A stretch of 64,000 nt of DNA, taken from positions 209,530-273,529 of the forward strand of contig JARGFM010000001.1 of NCBI GenBank assembly GCA_029210725.1. Direction: 5' to 3'. Shown here one piece after another: positions 8,749 to 16,484 of this stretch. The first letter of the stretch is position 1. The number at the start of each line of letters is the position of its first letter. The position numbers were made by a program, and so were the translations under genes. The DNA is from Bacteroidales bacterium (GTDB lineage: Bacteria; Bacteroidota; Bacteroidia; Bacteroidales; GCA-2748055). The notes below the pieces were generated by a model that was not told where the DNA came from, did not search any database, and was given only the letters and a program-made list of their open reading frames with translations.

Positions 8749-9993
8749 TTACCGGATTTGACCGGAACCATAGATAATATACTTGCTGGTGGTAAGTTCT
8801 TTTAATCCCATGGGGCCCCGGGCATGTAACTTCTGTGTACTGATCCCAATCTCTGCCCCGTAGCCGAATTCAAATCCGTCCGTAAACCTGGTGGAGGCAT
8901 TCACATAGACCGCAGCTGCATCCACTCTCTCCAGAAAATACTGCGCATGACTGTAATTTTCAGTAATGATACTCTCCGAATGCATGGAACCATACTGGTT
9001 TATATGGTCTACTGCCTCTTCCACAGAACCCACCACCTTTGAACTGATTTTCAGATCCAGATATTCGGTCGACCAGTCCACTTCGGTGGCCGGGATGGCT
9101 CCCGGAATCAAGGAACAGCTCTGTTCATCGCCCCTGATTTCCACTCCAGCCTCCATCAGTGAGGAAGCTATCAGGGGCAGAACCTTTTCAGCCACTTTAT
9201 TATGCACCAGCAGACTTTCGGCTGCATTACAGACTCCGGGCCGTTGTGTTTTGGCATTGTATACAATGGCCACGGCTTTCTCCAAATCGGCAGCCTCATC
9301 CACATAGACATGACAGTTCCCCACCCCGGTTTCAATCACCGGGACTGTGCTGTTCCTGACCACCGCCTGAATCAATCCGGCGCCTCCCCTGGGAATCAGG
9401 ATGTCCAGATATTCATTCCATTTCATCATAGCCACAGCACTCTCTCTGGAGGTGTCCTGTACCAGCTGCACCATATTGGGATCCAGCTCAATTGCCAAAA
9501 GGGCCTGATGAAAAATACCCACGATGGCATTGTTCGACCGGAAGGCCTCTTTACCTCCCCGGAGCACGCATACATTCCCCGTCTTAATGCACAAGCCGGC
9601 CACATCGGCCGTCACATTGGGCCTTGATTCATAAATCACCCCGACCACCCCCAGTGGTACTCTTTTTTTTCCGATCAACAGTCCATTGGGCCTTCTCCTC
9701 ATCTCCCCGATCTCTCCGATCGGATCCTCCAGCTGAACAATCTGCCTCAAGCCATCGGAGATCGCCCTTATTTTTTCCTCCGAAAGGCTCAGACGCTCCA
9801 AAATGGCCCCCTTCAGTCCCATCTCCCGCCCCAGCCCCAGATCTGCCGCATTCTCCTCGAGAATAACTGAAGTGGAACGCTCCAGGAGGTCTGCCACCAT
9901 AAGCAGTACCTTGTTTTTCTGATTGGTATTCAGGTGGGCCAGCTCTTTGCTGGCCTCTTTTGCTCGTATTCCGATATCGTTTAACTCTTTCAT
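8749..9993 (-). CDS. proA: Gamma-glutamyl phosphate reductase
   Basis: A 414-residue aldehyde-dehydrogenase-fold enzyme, the second step of proline synthesis (gamma-glutamyl phosphate to glutamate semialdehyde, NADPH). Visible marks are VGVIYESRPNVTADVAGLCIKTGN, the catalytic cysteine in TQRPGVCNAAE, and the C-terminal EIGISTQKLHARGPMGL segment typical of ProA. ATG 9993 (MKELNDIGIRAKEAS) is chosen; the frame is open further upstream, but that part lies inside proB. It is the last gene of the minus-strand arginine/proline operon, 16 bases after proB, the usual kinase partner. Confidence 0.96.
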   Translation of the reverse strand: MKELNDIGIRAKEASKELAHLNTNQKNKVLLMVADLLERSTSVILEENAADLGLGREMGLKGAILERLSLSEEKIRAISDGLRQIVQLEDPIGEIGEMRRRPNGLLIGKKRVPLGVVGVIYESRPNVTADVAGLCIKTGNVCVLRGGKEAFRSNNAIVGIFHQALLAIELDPNMVQLVQDTSRESAVAMMKWNEYLDILIPRGGAGLIQAVVRNSTVPVIETGVGNCHVYVDEAADLEKAVAIVYNAKTQRPGVCNAAESLLVHNKVAEKVLPLIASSLMEAGVEIRGDEQSCSLIPGAIPATEVDWSTEYLDLKISSKVVGSVEEAVDHINQYGSMHSESIITENYSHAQYFLERVDAAAVYVNASTRFTDGFEFGYGAEIGISTQKLHARGPMGLKELTTSKYIIYGSGQIR

Positions 9994-10009
9994 GACAGAT
10001 AGATTTGAT

Positions 10010-10822
10010 TCACCCGGCCATCTGAGTGGCATCGGAAACAAAGAAGGTTCCCAGGTCCTTTCCTTCCAGCACAGCCATGATGGTGGAAGGATCGGCACCA
10101 TCGGCGATAACCACATCCACGTTGTGCTCACGGCAGAGTTCTGCTGCAGCTATCTTGGAGGCCATGCCCCCGGATCCCATTTTCGAGGAACCCTCCAGGA
10201 CGATATCCTTCAGGTCTTCACTGGCCTTCATCACCTTGGGCACCTTCTGAGCCGAACGGTGAATATGCGGATCGGCGGTAAATACCCCGTCGGTATCGGT
10301 AAGAATCAGTAAAAGATCGGCCTGGATCAGGGTGGCCACCGCCGCAGAAAGGGTATCGTTGTCGCCGAATTCAATCTCATCGGTACTGACCGTATCATTC
10401 TCATTGACCACCGGGATAATTCCCATTTCGATCAGCTTGTTCAGGGTGTTCCTGGCATTTTTCCTGCGCAGGCTGTTCTCTATGCCATCCCGGGTCAGGA
10501 GCACCTGGGCCACCGTCAGATTGTATTCATCGAAAAATTTCTGGTACAAGCGGATCAGGCCCACCTGTCCGATAGCGGCCAGGGCCTGCTTTTGTACCAG
10601 ATTCTCAGGTTTTTTGTCCAGGCCGATCATACCCACACCGACTCCAACTGCTCCTGAGGAGACCAGTACCACCTCTCTGCCGCTGTTGCTCAGATCTGCC
10701 AGGACCCTGGCCAGTTTTTCCATCCGCTGCAGGTTAATTTTTCCATTCTCGTAGGCCAGCAGGCTGGTACCCACCTTGACTACAATTTTCTTTTTATCCT
10801 TTAAATATTTTCTGTGTGTCAT
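10010..10822 (-). CDS. proB: Glutamate 5-kinase, short form without PUA domain
   Basis: A 270-residue amino-acid kinase that phosphorylates the gamma-carboxyl of glutamate, the first and normally feedback-controlled step of proline synthesis. The nucleotide site (VVKVGTSLL), the VSSGAVGVG loop, the glutamate-binding NENDTVS and FGDNDTLSA segments, and the TDTDGVFTADP stretch are all visible. The C-terminal PUA domain of the E. coli-type enzyme (about 370 residues) is absent, a natural short form in many Bacteroidota. Its ATG overlaps the argH stop in an ATGA junction, implying translational coupling. Confidence 0.95.
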   Translation of the reverse strand: MTHRKYLKDKKKIVVKVGTSLLAYENGKINLQRMEKLARVLADLSNSGREVVLVSSGAVGVGVGMIGLDKKPENLVQKQALAAIGQVGLIRLYQKFFDEYNLTVAQVLLTRDGIENSLRRKNARNTLNKLIEMGIIPVVNENDTVSTDEIEFGDNDTLSAAVATLIQADLLLILTDTDGVFTADPHIHRSAQKVPKVMKASEDLKDIVLEGSSKMGSGGMASKIAAAELCREHNVDVVIADGADPSTIMAVLEGKDLGTFFVSDATQMAG

Positions 10823-12165
10823 GTCTTTCTGTAATAATTGCTCAATCGTTGTACAAGCTGCTCGCTGTTTACAAAGTGAAACCCTCCATATGCTTTTTCG
10901 AGTTTTACTTTGATCTCTGCCAATCCGGGATTCCCAATGCTTCCAAGGTGTGTATAAGCATGGTCCCGGCCGGGCCTGTAGCGGCCCCTGTCGATTTCAG
11001 AGGCCACCTGCCGGTATGCATCCCTGAAAGGAATGCCCGCCTGGACTTTTTTATTTACTTCCTCCACCGAATAGATATATTGATAGGTATCCTCATCCAG
11101 AATATCCGGGTTTACCTCCATACACTCCACCACATAGCGCATCATATCCAGACAGTTCCTTAGCTCTTCAAGGGACGGATGAAGGATTTCTTTTAACAAC
11201 TGAAAATCGCGGTGGTATCCGGAAATAAGGTTGCCGGTAACTGCAGAAATCTCCGTCGCCACCACGCTCAGACGATTGCACCTGGCCCTGAGCAATTCAA
11301 GCACATCGGGATTCTTTTTATGTGGCATGATGGAAGAGCCTGTGGTCAGTTCCGGAGGCAGAGATATGAACCGGAAATTCTGTCCCATAAAGAGTACCGC
11401 ATCCATGGCCAGCCGTCCCACGGTAGAGGCCAGGGCCCCTATCCCGGTTCCCACATACCACTCGGTCTTTCCACGATTCATCTGGGCATTGACCGAGCTG
11501 ATATGCAACTCGTCAAACTCCAGCAGACTGGTGGTTAGTTTCCGGTCGACGGGAAATGATGAGCCAAAGCCGGCCGCCGAACCCAGGGGATTCTGATTGA
11601 TCACGGTATAAATTCCCTGCAGGTAGGTCATATCATCGGCCAGGGCCTCTGCGTACGCACCAAACCAGAGTCCAAAGGAGGAGGGCATGGCCACCTGCAT
11701 ATGGGTATAGCCCGGCATAAGGACATTTTTATAGGTTCCAGCCTGGCTAAGCAAGGTCCGGGCCAGATTCAGGGTCATCCCAACGATCTCCCTGATCTGA
11801 TCACGCAGGAAAAGTTTCACATCGACCATGACCTGATCGTTTCTGGAGCGTCCCGTATGGATTTTCTTTCCTATATCGCCCAATTCCCTGGTCAAAACCA
11901 TCTCCACCTGGGAATGAATATCCTCCACCCCGGGATCCAGCTTTAAAACACCTTCCCTGGCTTCGCCATAGAGCCGGTCCAACGCAGCCAGAATCCTCTC
12001 TGCCTCCTCTTTTTCTAACATTCCTGTTTCGGCCAACATGATGGAATGGGCCATGGAGCCCAGGATATCATGGGGAGCCAGTTCCAGATCATAAACCGGA
12101 TCTTTGCCTGTGGTAAAAGCCAGGATACGCTCTTCGGTGGATATTTCTTTGTCCCAAAGTCTCAT
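10819..12165 (-). CDS. argH: Argininosuccinate lyase
   Basis: A 448-residue member of the fumarase/aspartase superfamily that splits argininosuccinate to arginine and fumarate. The family signature GSSIMPHKKNPD is present, as are HTGRSRNDQV and PGYTHMQVAMP near the active site. ATG 12165 (MRLWDKEIS) is used; the open frame extends upstream but without family similarity. It begins 13 bases after argE and overlaps proB by four bases. Confidence 0.96.
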   Translation of the reverse strand: MRLWDKEISTEERILAFTTGKDPVYDLELAPHDILGSMAHSIMLAETGMLEKEEAERILAALDRLYGEAREGVLKLDPGVEDIHSQVEMVLTRELGDIGKKIHTGRSRNDQVMVDVKLFLRDQIREIVGMTLNLARTLLSQAGTYKNVLMPGYTHMQVAMPSSFGLWFGAYAEALADDMTYLQGIYTVINQNPLGSAAGFGSSFPVDRKLTTSLLEFDELHISSVNAQMNRGKTEWYVGTGIGALASTVGRLAMDAVLFMGQNFRFISLPPELTTGSSIMPHKKNPDVLELLRARCNRLSVVATEISAVTGNLISGYHRDFQLLKEILHPSLEELRNCLDMMRYVVECMEVNPDILDEDTYQYIYSVEEVNKKVQAGIPFRDAYRQVASEIDRGRYRPGRDHAYTHLGSIGNPGLAEIKVKLEKAYGGFHFVNSEQLVQRLSNYYRKT

Positions 12166-12178
12166 TTTTTCTTTTTTC

Positions 12179-13228
12179 TTATACCAGAATATGTTCCAGG
12201 AAGCGGCAATAAGCGGCCACACCCTGCTCCAGTTCACTCCTTAAAATATACTCTCCCGCCGTATGAGAACGTGACGATTCGCCCGGACCCATTTTTATAG
12301 CCGGAAAGGGGATCAGCGCCATATCAGACAGGGTGGATGAGCCAAAAGGCTCCAATCCGCTATCATGGATGGCCTTCATTAAAAAATGATCCTCGTCCAG
12401 TCCTGTCGGCTTCAGCCTGGTGGACCGTGGGGTCAGCCTGGCTTTGCAGACCGACCGGATCATCTTTAGTAAGCTTTCGTTTCCATAACGATCGTTGCTT
12501 CTCACATCAACCACAAAGCGACAGAGATCAGGGACCACATTGTGACTGCTGCCTGCTGAAATCATGGTCACCTGTGCTCCTGGTCCGGGAAGCCATTTCG
12601 ACTGTTCTGGAAATTCCATCTGCCCGATAGCTCTGATATCCTCTATAGCTTCATCGATGGCATTCTTTCCTTCATTGAGTGCAGCATGGCCTGCCTTTCC
12701 AAACACCTCCCCATCCAGAACCATCAACCCCCGTTCGGCCACAGCAGGAGACAGGCCGGTAGGTTCACCTACGATCACAGCATCCACTTCACCAAGCAAG
12801 GGTAAGACTGCAGAAATCCCCCTGGATCCTGAAACTTCTTCCTCTGCACTAATCAGTAAGACCAGGTTAAGATGTCCCTCCAACAACTCCTTCATCTGAT
12901 TATAAGCCGCCATCATGGTCACCACCGATGCCCCTGCATCGTTACTCCCCAGTCCAACGATTTTACCCCCCTCTACCCGGGGAAAAAAAGGATCAGTTTC
13001 CCAGGCTTCCACCGGGGGAACCGTATCCATATGAGAATTCAGAAGGACGGTGGTTCCAGGCGCCTCTGTTTCTCCGATCAGCAGATTATTATATATACGT
13101 TTCACCTGCCACCCCATTCCTTTCATATATGTCTCAAGAAAATCGGAGCGGAGTTTCTCTTCACGGCTCACTGCCTGAATAGAGATCATCTTCATTAAAA
13201 GCTCTTCATATGGGAAACTTCCACTCAT
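12179..13228 (-). CDS. argE: M20-family N-acyl amino acid deacylase, ArgE-type
   Basis: A 349-residue M20 zinc metallopeptidase-fold deacylase. Metal ligands are seen in NSHMDTVPP, GLGSNDAGAS, SAEEEVSG, VGEPTGL and the C-terminal SRSHTAGEYI. Classical ArgE removes acetate from N-acetylornithine. In Bacteroides-type arginine synthesis the transcarbamylase works on N-succinylornithine, and the deacylase then acts on the N-acylcitrulline. Placement directly with argG and argH, the next two steps of such a pathway, makes that second role attractive here; the substrate is inference. Its ATG overlaps the proC stop (ATGA). Confidence 0.88.
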   Translation of the reverse strand: MSGSFPYEELLMKMISIQAVSREEKLRSDFLETYMKGMGWQVKRIYNNLLIGETEAPGTTVLLNSHMDTVPPVEAWETDPFFPRVEGGKIVGLGSNDAGASVVTMMAAYNQMKELLEGHLNLVLLISAEEEVSGSRGISAVLPLLGEVDAVIVGEPTGLSPAVAERGLMVLDGEVFGKAGHAALNEGKNAIDEAIEDIRAIGQMEFPEQSKWLPGPGAQVTMISAGSSHNVVPDLCRFVVDVRSNDRYGNESLLKMIRSVCKARLTPRSTRLKPTGLDEDHFLMKAIHDSGLEPFGSSTLSDMALIPFPAIKMGPGESSRSHTAGEYILRSELEQGVAAYCRFLEHILV

Positions 13229-14025
13229 TTCAGATCGCTGATTTCCGAATAAGATTTAACAATGCCCTTGATCATGGCCGAACTTAATCCAAAGTGTTCC
13301 ATTTCATTTAAACCCGAGATGGTGCAGCCCATGGGGGTAGTCACCCGGTCTATTTCGGTCTCGGGATGGTTTTCGGTCCGCATCAGAAGTTCGGCGGCAC
13401 CCAGGGCTGTCTGTGCGGCAATCCTGCCGGCCTCCCCGGCGTGAAAGCCAATCTGGATTCCACCCTGAGACACCGCCCGGATAAAACGCAGGAAGAAGGC
13501 GATCCCACAGGCTGCCAGAATGGTGGCAGCAGGCATCAGTTGCTCCTTGATTATCATAGTCTGTCCCAAAGGATCAAATAAGGATTTGACCTGGTTCACG
13601 GCCTGCTCCTCTTCGCCGGCAATACAGGTCATGCTGGCTCCATATTCCACCGCGGTATTGGGCATGATCCTGACTACTCCTGCCTGTTTTCCGCTCCAAT
13701 CTTTTAGCTCCCTGATACTTACAGCAGAAACTACACTTATGAGAAGCTTATCTTCTCCCGCTAACAGTTCCTTTAGCTCCAGGATTACCTCTCTGGCCTG
13801 AGCGGGCAAAACGGCCAGGATGACAACATCACAGCGGGACACCAGCTTGCGGTTATCAGTGATTTCAAAACCATTCTGCTTGTGTTCCCCCAGTAAGTCA
13901 TTCCTCCTCCTTGAAAGGAACAGATCCGAAGGGGCTGTAAGCTTGTGCCTGATCATACCCTTCGCAATAGCCATTCCAATATTTCCAGCTCCAATGATTC
14001 CAATTCTTTGCATATTCTGACCCAT
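13225..14025 (-). CDS. proC: Pyrroline-5-carboxylate reductase
   Basis: A 266-residue NAD(P)H-dependent reductase, the last step of proline synthesis. The N-terminal dinucleotide fold reads GIIGAGNIGMAIAKG; SVVSAVSI and VRIMPNTAVEYG are typical; the C-terminal helical domain carries TTPMGCTISGLNEME, a variant of the family signature TxPGGTTxxGL in which the middle glycine is methionine and the following threonine is cysteine. ATG 14025 or ATG 14013 could be the start; the fold begins at the latter. It lies between argG and argE, the place where other Bacteroidota arginine operons often carry argC/argD/argF genes. Confidence 0.93.
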   Translation of the reverse strand: MGQNMQRIGIIGAGNIGMAIAKGMIRHKLTAPSDLFLSRRRNDLLGEHKQNGFEITDNRKLVSRCDVVILAVLPAQAREVILELKELLAGEDKLLISVVSAVSIRELKDWSGKQAGVVRIMPNTAVEYGASMTCIAGEEEQAVNQVKSLFDPLGQTMIIKEQLMPAATILAACGIAFFLRFIRAVSQGGIQIGFHAGEAGRIAAQTALGAAELLMRTENHPETEIDRVTTPMGCTISGLNEMEHFGLSSAMIKGIVKSYSEISDLK

Positions 14026-14041
14026 TTTACATATTTATCAA

Positions 14042-15247
14042 CTATTTCATCAGATCAACGGCTCCATTTACCTCATACCAGATTCTTTGCTGATTCCCCA
14101 GAATCCTGGTAAACCCGTTGACTTCTTCGGCTGTCCAGGCTCTGTTCATTTCCCCGTAAGTGGCAAAAGAAGCACTCATCAGGTCGAAAGGGCTCTCTAT
14201 ACCAGTCACAGAAAAAGTGTAAGGCCTGAGTCTGAGTGTAGCGTTTCCGGTCACATTTTTTTGAGAGGATTCCAGAAAAGCCTCCAGGTCGCGCATCACC
14301 GGTTCCAGGTATTGGGCCTCATGAACAAACATCCCGTACCATTGTCCGATCTGTTCTTTCCAGTGCAATTGCCAGCGAGTAAGCACATGCTTTTCAAGTG
14401 CCAGGTGCGCATCAATAATCATCCGCGCGGCAGCAGCTTCGAATCCCACACGTCCCTTGATCCCTATGATGGTATCACCCACATGCACATCTCTGCCTAT
14501 CCCCCAGGGGGAAGCTAATATTTCAAGCTCTCGGATGACCCCCAGCGGCTCCATGGAATGGCCGTTCAGACTGACAGGCTCGCCCTGCTCAAATCCGATG
14601 CTCAGTATTTCTGAACCTGACTTTGCCACAGGAGTTGGAAATGCTTCTGCAGGAAGTTCCTCCGAGGAGTTCAAAGTCTCCTTTCCTCCCACGCTGGTTC
14701 CCCAGATCCCTTTATTGACAGAGTATTCCACTTTGCTCCAGTTCATATCAATGCCGGTCTTTCTCAAGTAATCGATCTCGTCCTCCCGGGAAATTTTCAG
14801 ATCTCTGATGGGGGTTATGATCTTCATCTCGGGCGCCAGCACCTGGATCACCAGGTCGAATCGTACCTGGTCGTTTCCTGCAGCCGTGGATCCGTGGGCA
14901 ATATAATTAAACCCGTTTTTCCTGGCGTGCTCCACCAGGGCAATAGCCTGAAAGGTGCGCTCGGAACTTACCGACAGGGGATAGCTCCTGTTTCTAAGTG
15001 TATTTCCAAAAATCATATACCGGATACAACGGTAGTAATAATCGGCTGTTACATCCAGAACCTGGTGGGAGGCCGTCTTCAGTTTTTTCGCATGCGCCGC
15101 AATCTGTTCCAGATCCTTATCCGAAAATCCACCGGTATTCACAATGGCCGAATGAACTTCCATATGCTCTACTCTGGCCAGATGGACGGCACAAAAGGTG
15201 GTATCGAGCCCGCCACTGAAGGCCAGAAGTACTTTTTTCTTCTCCAT
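14042..15247 (-). CDS. argG: Argininosuccinate synthase
   Basis: A 401-residue enzyme condensing citrulline and aspartate with ATP. The PP-loop is LLAFSGGLDTTF (usual form AYSGGLDTS), the middle has AHGSTAAGNDQVRFD, and SVNKGIWGTSVGG and GVIRELEILASPWGIGR are family landmarks. Length is normal. It follows the GNAT gene after 11 bases and precedes proC by 16 bases. Confidence 0.95.
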   Translation of the reverse strand: MEKKKVLLAFSGGLDTTFCAVHLARVEHMEVHSAIVNTGGFSDKDLEQIAAHAKKLKTASHQVLDVTADYYYRCIRYMIFGNTLRNRSYPLSVSSERTFQAIALVEHARKNGFNYIAHGSTAAGNDQVRFDLVIQVLAPEMKIITPIRDLKISREDEIDYLRKTGIDMNWSKVEYSVNKGIWGTSVGGKETLNSSEELPAEAFPTPVAKSGSEILSIGFEQGEPVSLNGHSMEPLGVIRELEILASPWGIGRDVHVGDTIIGIKGRVGFEAAAARMIIDAHLALEKHVLTRWQLHWKEQIGQWYGMFVHEAQYLEPVMRDLEAFLESSQKNVTGNATLRLRPYTFSVTGIESPFDLMSASFATYGEMNRAWTAEEVNGFTRILGNQQRIWYEVNGAVDLMK

Positions 15248-15258
15248 GATTGAAGGTG

Positions 15259-15855
15259 TCAGGTATGGTTAATAATCACTTTAATTCCAGAGGTCCTTGC
15301 CTTGCCATTAACTTTATTCTTCTTAGGATCCATGACCATGGCCGTACACAGACAATCGTCCCTTTTGGTACGCACCAGAATGTCGTAATATGGACAGGTT
15401 TCACAGCCCTTCCAGAACTGATCATCATCGGTAAGCTCAGAGAAAGTGACTGGCTGGTATCCCAGTCCACTGTTGATTTTCATCACTGCCAGGCTGGTGG
15501 TCAGCCCAAAAAGTTGTGCTCCCGGGAATAATCTGGCCGAAAGTTCCAGGGCCCGCTTCTTGATCTCACTGGCCAATCCGCCCCCCCTGAAAGCAGAAGA
15601 GACAATAAGTCCGCTGTTGGCTACAAACTTGTTATGTCCCCAGGATTCAATATAACAGAAACCTGCCCATAAACCCCCATCGCCCAGGGCAATAACAGCC
15701 TTTCCTTCTTCTATCTTTTCATTCAGGTATTCAGCGCCCCTGACAGCAATACCCGTTCCCTTCTGAAGAGATGCCTGGAATATAGCTTCCTCAATCTCGG
15801 GAACATAATCCAGGTGCAATTTCGAGGCAATGCTTATCTCAATATTCTTTACCAT
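15259..15855 (-). CDS. GNAT N-acyltransferase in the arginine operon, candidate N-acylglutamate synthase
   Basis: A 198-residue GNAT-fold protein. The acyl-CoA pyrophosphate loop is visible as SAFRGGGLASEIKKRA after the strand NSGLIVS. The C-terminal half has cysteines (GCETCPYYD and DDCLCTAM) unusual for a small GNAT enzyme. Its position between argR and argG suggests it makes the N-acylglutamate that starts ornithine synthesis, replacing ArgA/ArgJ; GNAT proteins at this locus in Bacteroidota have been proposed for that role, with succinyl-CoA or acetyl-CoA as donor. The function is inference from context; the fold is well supported. Confidence 0.78.
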   Translation of the reverse strand: MVKNIEISIASKLHLDYVPEIEEAIFQASLQKGTGIAVRGAEYLNEKIEEGKAVIALGDGGLWAGFCYIESWGHNKFVANSGLIVSSAFRGGGLASEIKKRALELSARLFPGAQLFGLTTSLAVMKINSGLGYQPVTFSELTDDDQFWKGCETCPYYDILVRTKRDDCLCTAMVMDPKKNKVNGKARTSGIKVIINHT

Positions 15856-15876
15856 GTGTTTAAATCTTTACTCCAT

Positions 15877-16359
15877 TTATTGCGTTGAAGAGCCCTGCAT
15901 GAGGCCCGGCATCCTTAGTTTTAACAAATTCACCAGATCGGAGCGGCTTACTCCATCCCGCGGAACCAACAGAATGGTATCATCACCCGCTATGGTTCCT
16001 GCAATTTCATAGGCATCCAGGTTATCAATGGTATAGGCAATACTACCGGCATGTCCCGGAATGGTTCTTAGAATTGCCAATCCCTGTGCGAAATTAAGAG
16101 AAACCAGTCCGCCCAGTCCCCGGGCCTCCTTGCCGGCCTCTTCTATCACCTGCTCCTTATCAGGAAGTATATACACATAGCCCGTCTGGTCGTCAGGCAT
16201 TTTGGCCACTCTCAGATACTTCAGGTCCCGGGAGAGGGTCGCCTGGGTCAGGGCATAACCCTGCTTCTCAAGCAGTCTGGCCAGCTCATCCTGACTGGAA
16301 ATATTCCTGCTTCCTATAAGCCTGCGAATCTCCATTAATCGCTCATTCCTGTTTTTCAT
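15877..16359 (-). CDS. argR: Arginine repressor ArgR
   Basis: A 160-residue ArgR-family regulator. The N-terminal winged helix (residues 1-70) contains SSQDELARLLEKQGYALTQA and TLSRDLKYLRV; the C-terminal domain carries GTIAGDDTILLVPRD, the arginine-binding and hexamerisation motif. ATG 16359 is chosen; upstream in-frame sequence lies within the operator. It heads the arginine/proline operon and is divergent from carB. Two ARG-box-like sites lie directly upstream, one over its -7 element, so it very likely represses itself and the operon when arginine is plentiful. Confidence 0.95.
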   Translation of the reverse strand: MKNRNERLMEIRRLIGSRNISSQDELARLLEKQGYALTQATLSRDLKYLRVAKMPDDQTGYVYILPDKEQVIEEAGKEARGLGGLVSLNFAQGLAILRTIPGHAGSIAYTIDNLDAYEIAGTIAGDDTILLVPRDGVSRSDLVNLLKLRMPGLMQGSSTQ

Positions 16360-16367
16360 ATCCGTAT

Positions 16368-16406
16368 ATTGTATTTTTATACATATGAAATGCAAATTTA
16401 TACATT
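16368..16406. promoter_or_regulatory. Tandem ARG-box operator between argR and carB
   Basis: Two similar 18-bp sites lie 21 bp apart: 16368-16385 ATTGTATTTTTATACATA and 16389-16406 AATGCAAATTTATACATT. The first holds a perfect dyad TGTAT-N4-ATACA (16370-16383). Two 18-bp boxes separated by 3 bp is the classical arrangement bound by the ArgR hexamer in E. coli. The sites sit between divergent argR and carB. Assignment is by pattern and context. Confidence 0.75.
16393..16400 (-). promoter_or_regulatory. Candidate -7 element of the argR operon, inside ARG box 2
   Basis: The minus strand reads TAAATTTG, matching TAnnTTTG. It lies wholly within the second ARG box, and the first box would cover the transcription start and first bases of the transcript, so repressor binding would block polymerase directly. 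Confidence 0.55.
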
Positions 16407-16484
16407 TATTCCGAACCGATACCATTCTCTCGGCTTTTTTTTATATTTTTACAAGCCGCAAAAAACAGTCAATTAGCTATTTTC

